From assembly GCA_022360415.1 (NCBI GenBank), contig JAKSDB010000223.1:1-9307 (forward strand): a stretch of 9,307 nt of DNA. The letters run 5' to 3'. The stretch is from Chlorobiales bacterium (GTDB lineage Bacteria > Bacteroidota > Chlorobiia > Chlorobiales > Chlorobiaceae). This document shows, one piece after another, positions 1 through 5,221 of this stretch (positions are counted from its first letter, which is position 1; each line of letters opens with the position of its first letter). The position numbers and the translations under genes are program-made. The notes under the pieces are model-generated. The model was given only the letters and a program-made list of their open reading frames with translations, was not told where the DNA came from and did no database searches.

Positions 1-360
1 GAGATTAGAGCACATTCTGAACGTCAATTGCAAACGACGATGATACAGTATGTTGTGCTTTCTCCTGATCAAATTTGGGAAGCGCCTAATATAATTTATC
101 CTGGTTCCATAGTTGAATTTTTTTTATGGAAAGGAGCACTTGAGCTGCAATATGGAGCTCGTAGAGTGTTTGTGCGATCGTCAAGGAATAACCACGTTAG
201 AATACCAATTATAGGCAATAGTGGAGAAGAATTGCGATGGAAAGTTAAAAATGTATCAGGATATAAGGATGAAGGTAAGATAATGGTTGTATCAACTCCG
301 AGAATTAGGTCAAGCGACTGGAGTTGGCTTGAAGAAAAGTTAGATAAACTACCAGAATAG
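1..360 (+). CDS. C-terminal part of an unrecognised protein (5' end outside window)
   Basis: The frame is open from the first base to the TAG at 358-360, giving 119 residues with no start that is clearly the real one. A TTG at 28 is the first possible internal start, but the open frame before it suggests the gene begins upstream. The product is a soluble-looking mix of short beta and basic stretches (for example LELQYGARRVFVRSS) ending in an acidic, Trp-containing tail (SDWSWLEEKLDKLPE). I see no transmembrane segment, signal peptide or catalytic motif, and I do not recognise the family. The DNA is clearly more AT-rich than the right half of the window, which fits acquired DNA. The next gene starts 90 bp downstream and is a toxin-antitoxin antitoxin, so this is probably not part of that operon. 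Confidence 0.6.
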   Translation, partial: EIRAHSERQLQTTMIQYVVLSPDQIWEAPNIIYPGSIVEFFLWKGALELQYGARRVFVRSSRNNHVRIPIIGNSGEELRWKVKNVSGYKDEGKIMVVSTPRIRSSDWSWLEEKLDKLPE

Positions 361-388
361 AATACTATTTTTATATTTCAGCGTAAAT

Positions 389-394
389 TATAAT
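389..394 (+). promoter_or_regulatory. Possible -10 box for the toxin-antitoxin pair
   Basis: A perfect TATAAT lies 57 bp before the antitoxin start in an AT-rich spacer. No good -35 hexamer is visible at 16-18 bp spacing (TATTTT at 366-371 is poor). In DNA this AT-rich a TATAAT can occur by chance, so this is only a candidate. Confidence 0.25.
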
Positions 395-450
395 TAGAAA
401 GTGCAGTAGGTAGCTTATGGTCGGAACGGAAAAAGATAAAGCAAGGGGCT

Positions 451-645
451 ATGAGCCTATCAATGGAAGAGCATGCTTTTGTTGCTGGTCGACTTCTTAG
501 TTCGTTGGACCGTGAAGTTATAACCGAGGTCGATGCTGCATGGGTAGCTGAAGCAGAGCGTCGTTATGCGGAGTACCAAGCTGGAAAAAGGACACCTGTT
601 TCTGCGAAAGATGTCCTCGAAGAAGCAGATCGTATGCTCAAATGA
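451..645 (+). CDS. Type II antitoxin, putative addiction-module component (PF09720/TIGR02574-like)
   Basis: This 64-residue protein has the layout of the short addiction-module antitoxin family that pairs with RelE/ParE toxins. An N-terminal helical part carries the family-typical AGRLLSSLD (residues 12-20) after an acidic start, then DAAWVAEAERRYAEYQAGK (about 28-46), then the conserved end VSAKDVLEEADRML. In the family the C-terminal part wraps around and neutralises the toxin; here that is inferred. AAGGGG lies just before the ATG as a ribosome binding site. Its stop overlaps the toxin start by 4 bp (ATGA), the usual translational coupling of such pairs. It remains intact although its partner toxin is frameshifted, so it may now be an orphan. 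Confidence 0.85.
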   Translation: MSLSMEEHAFVAGRLLSSLDREVITEVDAAWVAEAERRYAEYQAGKRTPVSAKDVLEEADRMLK

Positions 646-936
646 GCAGCATAGTATTTGATCCTGGTGCTCGTTCAGAATTTCTTGCGTCTGTTGAGTA
701 TTATGAAGAATATCAAGCGGGATTAGGTCGCCGTTTCCGTGAAGCTGTAGAAATGGCTGTAAACTCTATAGGAACCGCTCCTTTTCGTTACCGCGTGTTT
801 AGGCGTTGTCTTATACCGAAGTTTCCCTATGCCATAATCCTTTTCCATTGAACCCGATTTCATTCTGGTCATTGCTGTGGCACATGTCAGGCGCAAGCCG
901 GGATACAGGAATGATCGTATTGAGAAGTATGGGTAA
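642..936 (+). pseudogene. RelE/ParE-family toxin, frameshifted
   Basis: The first frame runs from ATG 642 and stops at TGA 849-851 after 69 residues. It carries the RelE/ParE N-terminal half: VFDPGARSEFLASVEYYE (residues 5-22), a central GLGRRFREAVE helix and the strand entering PYAII. The missing last third is present one base over: from 847 the frame reads IEPDFILVIAVAHVRRKPGY and stops at TAA 934-936. AVAHVRRKPGY is the family's usual C-terminal strand and RRKPGYW-type motif, with Arg in place of the final Trp. Removing one T from the TTTT at 841-844 would restore a protein of about 97 residues, the normal family length. RelE/ParE proteins are ribosome-dependent mRNA interferases or gyrase poisons, and the lost C-terminus carries important residues, so the toxin is probably inactive. 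A programmed frameshift or sequencing error is less likely but possible. Confidence 0.8.
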
Positions 937-1196
937 GATGGGAAGAGCATCTAAATGATTTGTTTCGCAAAAACAACGGTGACAGAGTCTCGATCGGAGG
1001 CCGAGCGGTTACCTACTGGGGAAAGGGGACGTTTATAACTATTTGAAGGTACTGAAAGGATTGCTTTTTGATATCGTCAGGGAAAAGGTGAATTTTCTTG
1101 GTTGTTTCGACTATGGTGGCAAAATTGTCGCAGTGGCTTGAAAAAAGGAGAGCTATATAGAACAGTTTGGCCATATAAACAAGCAAGGATACTACA

Positions 1197-2066
1197 ATGA
1201 TCGACCTGCAAATTGAGGAAAAAGTTGTACTGATAACCGGGGCAAATCATGGCATTGGTGCGGCAGCGGCCAAGGCCTTTACTGCTCAAGGAGCGAAGGT
1301 TTTTCTTACATATTTCCGGGAACCCTGTGAGCATACTCCGGCAGAGTTAGAAAGCGCACAAGCGTCAGGTAAGGGAGGTGTTTTACTCTATCGAGCCAAT
1401 CAGCAGCAGATGGCAGAGTCAGTTCTGGAGTCGATATCTTCATTTGGTGGAACAGCAACCGCAAAAGAAATAGATTTATCAGACACTCGTAATATTCCCC
1501 TCCTTTTCAATTATTGCGAAAATGCGCTTGGTCCGGTTGACATCCTGGTAAACAATCATACCTACTGCGCTCTCGATACTTTCGACCCGGCAATGGAGAC
1601 CACTGAAGGGTTCGGTATTCACACGATAACAGCAGATGACATCAATATAAACTGCGCGATCAATACACGCTCTTATGCGCTCATGATGTCCGAATATACA
1701 CGGCGGTTTCTGGAGCGGGAAGCTGAGACAGGACGTATTATAAACCTGAGTACTGACGCTGCCCATGCCCATGAATCCAATGTCAGCTATGCCGCGAGCA
1801 AACATGCGATAGAGTCTTACAGCCGCTCCGCAGCAGTTGAATTAGGCAGATACGGAATCACTGTCAATATAGTTGCCCCGGGTCCGATACAGACAGGTTA
1901 TCTGACTCCCGAAGAAGAAACTCATATTGCTGCCAACACTCCGCTGCGCCGTATCGGTAAACCCCAGGATGTTGCCGATGTGATTGTTTTCCTTGCATCT
2001 GAACAAGCACGCTGGCTGACCGGACAACTCATATATGTCGGCGGTGGGTGGAGAGTGCATCAGTGA
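1197..2066 (+). CDS. Short-chain dehydrogenase/reductase (SDR, FabG-like, function unassigned)
   Basis: This 289-residue protein is a classical-type SDR oxidoreductase that should use NAD(P)H. The cofactor glycine motif TGANHGIG is at 14-21. The catalytic Ser is S185 in INLST, exactly 13 residues before the Tyr of Y198-A-A-S-K202. The nucleotide-loop PGP is at 228-230, and the C-terminus ends in the SDR tail WLTGQLIYVGGGW. It is about 40 residues longer than FabG (about 245); the extra length lies around residues 41-80 and 130-150, near the adenosine side and before the active site. The structural NNAG motif reads NNH (119-121), an uncommon variant. An AAGGA 7 bp before the ATG supports the start. 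No pathway partner lies next to it, so the substrate (a sugar, steroid-like or acyl carbonyl) cannot be named. Confidence 0.85.
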   Translation: MIDLQIEEKVVLITGANHGIGAAAAKAFTAQGAKVFLTYFREPCEHTPAELESAQASGKGGVLLYRANQQQMAESVLESISSFGGTATAKEIDLSDTRNIPLLFNYCENALGPVDILVNNHTYCALDTFDPAMETTEGFGIHTITADDININCAINTRSYALMMSEYTRRFLEREAETGRIINLSTDAAHAHESNVSYAASKHAIESYSRSAAVELGRYGITVNIVAPGPIQTGYLTPEEETHIAANTPLRRIGKPQDVADVIVFLASEQARWLTGQLIYVGGGWRVHQ

Positions 2067-2089
2067 AAAGCAATATCCCTTTTCCATTG

Positions 2090-2105
2090 TGAGATTCAAA
2101 TCTCA
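2090..2105. other. Small inverted repeat after the SDR gene
   Basis: TGAGATTCAAATCTCA forms a 6-7 bp stem with a 2-4 base loop, 24 bp after the SDR stop. It is followed by CATGAG repeated 10 bp apart. No T-run follows directly, so it is not a convincing intrinsic terminator. It could be a weak 3' stabiliser or an operator-like site. Confidence 0.3.
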
Positions 2106-2247
2106 TGAGCTATCATGAGGTTATAAATGGGGTGAGATTCCGGTTTTTCCAAGTTTAGAGAACGTTCATAACTATGTAAACCTGCTGCAAATATTTCTTT
2201 TGAATATTGTCGAAGAAAAGAGATATAACAAATTGCAGACATGCGCT

Positions 2248-2877
2248 TCAAAACCACTTGTTCTCGGACTTTCCATTACGTGCCATCCAAGTCAAATATT
2301 CCACACCAAGATTTGTTATATGATAGGATCCATCCTTGAATAGGATAAGAGTTCTTTCAATAAGAAAATTTAGATATTGATCCAATGACCAAATTCCAAA
2401 TTCTTCTTTATGGCTTTCTTGAACATCAGAGAAATACAATTGTACTTCATGCTCAGATATTCCTTGTCCTACGACTTCATTAAGCTTTTTCAATAACGAT
2501 ATTTGAGTGCCGAATATAAGATTGTAGATTTGCTCAAATTCAAGAAGAATCATTGTTGCTGCAAGATGCTTAATGAGCACCCTAGTAGTATCTCCTTCGG
2601 TTCCTAGGCCTTTTTCTTCTAAATTCGTTTTAATTTTTCCCTCAATATCTTCTAACACTATGGAGCTACTGATTTCTGCCAGAAGTTCTTGAACGGCTTC
2701 TTTTTTCTCCGTTTCTCTTTGTGCTTCTGGAGCAGGGGTTGTTTTTAAGCCCGATTTATCAATAGATGTGACGCGTGAGATTAAGTTTACCAACGGTTTT
2801 CGAAAAAGAAGAATAAATACAATGGAAAAAATGAACACCAGATGATGCCATTCAAGATTTGTTAACAGCTCTTCCAT
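2248..2877 (-). CDS. Membrane-anchored protein of unknown function with winged-helix-like C-terminus
   Basis: The 209-residue product begins with a short exposed stretch and one hydrophobic segment at about 11-25 (HHLVFIFSIVFILLF) followed by Arg/Lys. It is therefore probably a single-pass protein with a large cytoplasmic domain (inside-positive rule, inferred). Residues 45-95 are charged, likely helical or coiled (ETEKKEAVQELLAEI). Residues about 97-135 are a hydrophobic helical region. The last 70 residues have a helix-helix-wing look, ending in DGSYHITNLGVEYLTWM (181-198); the YxITxxGxxYL pattern is typical of winged-helix folds, although here it may serve protein contacts rather than DNA binding. 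I do not recognise the family. The coding DNA is AT-rich compared with the right half, and there is no clear Shine-Dalgarno before the ATG. It stands alone with about 180 bp and 250 bp gaps either side. Confidence 0.7.
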   Translation of the reverse strand: MEELLTNLEWHHLVFIFSIVFILLFRKPLVNLISRVTSIDKSGLKTTPAPEAQRETEKKEAVQELLAEISSSIVLEDIEGKIKTNLEEKGLGTEGDTTRVLIKHLAATMILLEFEQIYNLIFGTQISLLKKLNEVVGQGISEHEVQLYFSDVQESHKEEFGIWSLDQYLNFLIERTLILFKDGSYHITNLGVEYLTWMARNGKSENKWF

Positions 2878-3130
2878 AGGTTTATAATGACAATGTTTAC
2901 AATAGATACATTTGGTTGTTTAGAAATATATCACATTGTTGTTTTGCTGTAAAAGCCTTTTTTCCAGATCATGATGTCACTATTAGGTTTAAGTTACAAA
3001 TCTTCTTAAGCAGGATGCAGTAGAGAGTGGAAAATCTTCCAGGTTTTATATGTCAGAGTTGATAGGGATTACGGGACGTTCATATTGTTTTCGTTCAACT
3101 ATATTTGCTGTCCTATGCTTGGGGATTATT

Positions 3131-3472
3131 TCAGTTATCTCTGACAATTTCTTTCAGCGCAATAATAAGAGGAGGCAGGTCGTTGTTTACGGTGTCCCAC
3201 AGCAAATCGTAATCTACAACATCATATCCATGAACCAGTCTGTTGCGCATACCGATGATCTGAGGCCAGGGGATTTTTGGATGCGCTTGTTGGGTCTCTT
3301 GCGAAACGCGATTTGCAGCTTCACCTACAATTTCCATTAATCGTGTCAATGCCAGTTGTAGAACGCGGTCGTCTGCCAGTTCTTCACGGCTATCCTCGCC
3401 AAGGATCTTGGTCGCTTCCTCTGCGTGGCCGAGCATGTCTTTCAGGCTTACCTGATCATCCTTTCTGCTCAT
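3131..3472 (-). CDS. hepT: HepT-like HEPN ribonuclease toxin (DUF86 family)
   Basis: This 113-residue, all-helical protein carries the HEPN signature RX4HXY as R76-NRLV-H81-G-Y83. In characterised HepT toxins the Arg and His form the RNase active site and the Tyr is the residue AMPylated by the partner antitoxin. All three are present, so the toxin looks functional. Length fits the family (about 110-140). The conserved ALTRLMEIVGEAANR helix (about 41-55) and the WPQIIGMRNRLVHGYD block match DUF86 members. GAGG lies 6 bp before the ATG. Its start overlaps the end of the nucleotidyltransferase gene upstream by 17 bp, so the two are translationally coupled, antitoxin first, as is usual. Known relatives cleave tRNA or mRNA in the cytoplasm; the target here cannot be read from sequence. 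Confidence 0.9.
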   Translation of the reverse strand: MSRKDDQVSLKDMLGHAEEATKILGEDSREELADDRVLQLALTRLMEIVGEAANRVSQETQQAHPKIPWPQIIGMRNRLVHGYDVVDYDLLWDTVNNDLPPLIIALKEIVRDN

Positions 3473-3761
3473 ATTGTACCTCAGCCATATTTAGCACTTC
3501 GTCCCGAAAATGTGGATTTAATCCTTTTATCGTATGCATCTCAGCTGTTCGTCCGAGTATATCGCTCAACTCGATTTCCATTCCTGCCAAAGCTATCAGG
3601 CCCACCCGTGCATCCGGTTCGAATTCAACAAGTACATCAATATCACTGTCCGGGAGAAAATCATCACGCAACACCGAACCGTAAAGCGCGAGGCGTCGGA
3701 TGTGATGGCGGCGGCAAAAATTTGCGATTTTTTCTTTTGGAATTTCAATTTGTGCACTCAT
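3456..3761 (-). CDS. mntA: MntA-like minimal nucleotidyltransferase antitoxin
   Basis: This 101-residue MNT-fold protein has the family signature GSX10DXD: G28-S29 followed by D40-I-D42 within LYGSVLRDDFLPDSDIDVLVEF. In MntA antitoxins these residues bind ATP and Mg2+ and transfer AMP onto the Tyr of HepT, silencing it. The third carboxylate of the site is normally Asp; the matching region here reads GRTAEMHTI, suggesting Glu74 instead, a mild oddity. I chose ATG 3759-3761 because the protein then begins like other MNT antitoxins. The frame is open back to a TTG at 3807-3809, adding 16 residues with no family character and a run of eight T in the coding strand. No strong ribosome binding site is seen. 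It forms the front half of the intact operon with the overlapping hepT. Confidence 0.87.
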   Translation of the reverse strand: MSAQIEIPKEKIANFCRRHHIRRLALYGSVLRDDFLPDSDIDVLVEFEPDARVGLIALAGMEIELSDILGRTAEMHTIKGLNPHFRDEVLNMAEVQYEQKG

Positions 3762-4000
3762 GACCACATCTTCATAAGTTTGCAATTCCTGAAAAAAAAT
3801 TTCGGTCAAATATGATTTACGTCATTAAAATCAAAAACCATAGTAAAATAATCAAGAAAAATGCTCCGGGATAGGAGTTTTAAGCGGTATAGGGAGCGTT
3901 TATGAGGGCGGTGATCATGACGGAAGAGAGGTTTTGAGCCAACTGAGCCTTTACAGGCTGGTATATGGAGAAAGTCATTGAAAAATGATATTATGTGATC

Positions 4001-4270
4001 ATGATTGCCGAGAAAGAAAAAAAGATAATTCAGGAAATAGCCCGAAAATACCACGTGTCGCGAGTGTTGTTGTTCGGTTCTGCACTTTCCGATACGGATG
4101 AAAGCCACGACATTGATATCGCTGTTGAGGGTATTTCTGACAAGGATTTTTATTCCTTCTACGGCGAGTTGCTCTACGCGCTTTCCAAACCCGTCGACGT
4201 CGTGGACCTTTCCAGAAAGACCAAGTTCACAGAATTGGTGCTAAAAGATGGGGTTGCGATCTATGCTTGA
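4001..4270 (+). CDS. Second MntA-like minimal nucleotidyltransferase antitoxin (partner toxin broken)
   Basis: This 89-residue MNT protein is divergent from the first one. It reads LLFGSALSDTDESHDIDIAVEG, with G26-S27 and D37-I-D39, and a third acidic site in PVDVVDL (D66/D69). The spacing between GS and DXD is 9 residues rather than 10. All catalytic positions seem present, so the enzyme could still AMPylate a HEPN partner. The frame also offers a GTG at 3995; neither start has a well-placed Shine-Dalgarno (a GGAG lies about 30 bp upstream). The stop overlaps the start of the HEPN remnant by 8 bp, the normal MNT-HEPN coupling. It faces away from the intact mntA-hepT operon, leaving a shared promoter region of about 240 bp at 3762-4000. 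With its toxin destroyed it may be neutral, or may cross-act on the intact HepT. Confidence 0.85.
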   Translation: MIAEKEKKIIQEIARKYHVSRVLLFGSALSDTDESHDIDIAVEGISDKDFYSFYGELLYALSKPVDVVDLSRKTKFTELVLKDGVAIYA

Positions 4271-4363
4271 TTACCGACCACGCATTGAAGCTGAGTATGA
4301 GGCTATTGAAAATACTCTTTCCACTTTTCCTCAAAAACCCTTGGCACAACTATCTGAGCTTGA

Positions 4364-4380
4364 GGGCACCTCTATTAATT
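4364..4380 (+). repeat. Left terminal inverted repeat of the miniature element
   Basis: GGGCACCTCTATTAATT, the exact reverse complement of 4491-4507. The first G overlaps the flanking TGAG, so the true element edge could be one base further in. Confidence 0.85.
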
Positions 4381-4490
4381 TGTTACGCGCCATGATTACT
4401 TCGTTGGGCGGTGCTCGAAATCCTCATGTACTCTGTGTACACTGCGGTTTCTCTGGCTCCGTCCGCCTTGTAACTCACGGCGCTCACGAC

Positions 4491-4507
4491 AATTAATAGA
4501 GGTGCCC
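4491..4507 (-). repeat. Right terminal inverted repeat of the miniature element
   Basis: AATTAATAGAGGTGCCC, the perfect inverted partner of 4364-4380, followed by ATGAG, which carries the second TGAG. Confidence 0.85.
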
Positions 4508-4566
4508 ATGAGTTGGCAGGTGTCGCAGCGCTTTTGCATAATTTTTATAACGGCTTGGAAAATGTT

Positions 4567-4585
4567 CGCCCCTCTTATCTAATTG
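4567..4585 (+). repeat. Possible degenerate left end of a related element at the HEPN break
   Basis: CGCCCCTCTTATCTAATTG resembles the element's left end (GGGCACCTCTATTAATTTG) only if two single-base gaps are allowed. It is noted because it begins exactly where similarity to HEPN proteins ends, and because a clear right-end copy lies 540 bp downstream. On its own the match could be chance. Confidence 0.25.
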
Positions 4586-4590
4586 CAGAC

Positions 4591-5124
4591 ATGATAACAG
4601 TCATACCCTATAAAGGGATTTTTCCTGACATCCATGAATCGGTGTTTCTCGCAGACGGTGTCCGGGTTATCGGAGACGTGGTCATTGGTGCCAGCTCGAG
4701 CGTGTGGTTCAACACGGTTATTCGCGGGGATGTCTGTCCGATACGGATCGGTGAAAGGACAAGCGTTCAGGATAACGCGATGCTGCATGTAACGCATGAT
4801 ACCGGCCCTCTCACTATCGGCAGCAATGTCACGATCGGCCATGGCGCTCTGCTTCACGCCTGTACGGTTCGGGACCATGTGCTTATCGCCACCGGCGCCG
4901 TGATCCTCGATCATGCAGTTCTCGAACCCTACTCGGTAGTCGCCGCAGGTGCGGTTGTCAAACAGGGGTTCACCGTGCCGTCCGGAATGATGGTCGCAGG
5001 AGTTCCGGCAAAGGTCGTGCGTCCGGTCAATGACAGCGAACGCCGCGCTATTGACGAATCACCCGGGAATTATGTCCGGTATGTGCGGCATTACCGTGAG
5101 GGAGGATACGAAGGGAAACACTAA
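4591..5124 (+). CDS. Gamma-class carbonic anhydrase family protein (YrdA/CamH-like)
   Basis: This 177-residue protein folds as a left-handed beta-helix of hexapeptide repeats (IGDVVIGASSSVW, VRIG-type turns, IGSNVTIGHGALL). It carries the gamma-carbonic-anhydrase signatures RGDV (R45, D47), VQDN (Q60, D61), HVTH (H66, H69), and GHGALLHAC with H84 and H89. The three zinc/iron ligands are expected among H66/H69, H84 and H89. Such trimers interconvert CO2 and bicarbonate in the cytoplasm, although YrdA-like members often show little activity. ATG 4591 is chosen because MITVIPYKGIFPDIHESVFLA is the usual family start. The open frame extends upstream only because it joins the HEPN remnant. No convincing Shine-Dalgarno or own promoter is visible in the short upstream stretch. 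The gene sits between mobile-element remnants, and its stop lies directly against an element-end copy. Confidence 0.85.
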   Translation: MITVIPYKGIFPDIHESVFLADGVRVIGDVVIGASSSVWFNTVIRGDVCPIRIGERTSVQDNAMLHVTHDTGPLTIGSNVTIGHGALLHACTVRDHVLIATGAVILDHAVLEPYSVVAAGAVVKQGFTVPSGMMVAGVPAKVVRPVNDSERRAIDESPGNYVRYVRHYREGGYEGKH

Positions 5125-5153
5125 GACGCTCTCGACAATTTATAAAGGTGTCC
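5125..5153 (-). repeat. Diverged second copy of the miniature element's right end
   Basis: Position by position, 5125-5153 matches 4479-4507 at 24 of 29 bases without gaps: GACGCTCTCGAC then AATTTATAAAGGTGTCC, against GGCGCTCACGAC then AATTAATAGAGGTGCCC. This is far above chance in a window this size. It has the same orientation as the right end in the HEPN remnant. No full element with a left end precedes it inside the carbonic-anhydrase gene. It starts at the base right after that gene's TAA. Confidence 0.7.
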
Positions 5154-5221
5154 TATGGTGATCCGGGCTTATTTCAGTAAATTGCATCACAAGTCCTGAT
5201 AACAACTTAAACAGGCGGATA

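Larger units (their letters stand above)
4364..4507. mobile_element. 144-bp MITE-like element with 17-bp perfect terminal inverted repeats
   Basis: GGGCACCTCTATTAATT at 4364-4380 is matched perfectly and inverted by AATTAATAGAGGTGCCC at 4491-4507. Behind these, a looser inverted similarity continues (ACGCGCCATGATTAC against GAGCGCCGTGAGTTAC on the other strand), so the termini may be 30 bp or more. TGAG occurs on both sides (4361-4364 and 4509-4512), fitting a 4-5 bp target duplication. Removing one TGAG plus the element restores the HEPN reading frame across LSELE-LAGVAA. Inside is a small hairpin, TGTAC-TCTGT-GTACA. The left-hand frame stays open through nearly the whole element (43 residues to TAA 4496), but the peptide shows no transposase features. 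It is non-autonomous and would need a transposase supplied from elsewhere. The transposon family is not identified. Confidence 0.85.
4263..4566 (+). pseudogene. HepT-like HEPN toxin remnant, split by a miniature element and truncated
   Basis: The first part (4263-4364) encodes MLDYRPRIEAEYEAIENTL and continues to LAQLSELE, a HEPN-family N-terminus. The coding then runs into the 144-bp inserted element, which ends the frame at TAA 4494-4496. The missing continuation resumes after the element at 4510: ELAGVAALLHNFYNGLENV, typical of a HepT-like family in which ELAGVAALLHNFYNG follows that N-terminus directly. Similarity ends at about 4566, where the sequence passes into the carbonic-anhydrase upstream region. 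Roughly the last 80-90 residues of a normal member, including the catalytic RX4-6H motif, are absent. The toxin is therefore dead by two separate events. The remnant after the element is in frame with the carbonic-anhydrase gene, so gene callers may report an artificial fusion starting near 4513. Confidence 0.85.

Noticed and set aside
841..851. Programmed frameshift in the RelE/ParE toxin
   Set aside because: No known slippery heptamer or downstream stimulator is visible, and RelE/ParE toxins are not known to need one; a mutation is simpler.
937..1196. Short open frames between the broken toxin and the SDR gene, including one ending FDYGGKIVAVA
   Set aside because: They have no good start and no recognisable family; the stretch is kept as non-coding, with the SDR ribosome binding site at its end.
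3762..3809. A 16-residue N-terminal extension of the minus-strand MntA from a TTG
   Set aside because: It has no ribosome binding site and a T-rich low-complexity stretch, and the MNT family start fits ATG 3759-3761 better.
3050..3815. Several plus-strand frames over the minus-strand mntA-hepT operon
   Set aside because: They lie antisense to two genes with clear family motifs and have no motifs of their own.
4248..4496. An 82-residue frame that looks like a small gene
   Set aside because: It is the HEPN N-terminus read into the miniature element; the last 43 residues are element sequence with no family signal.
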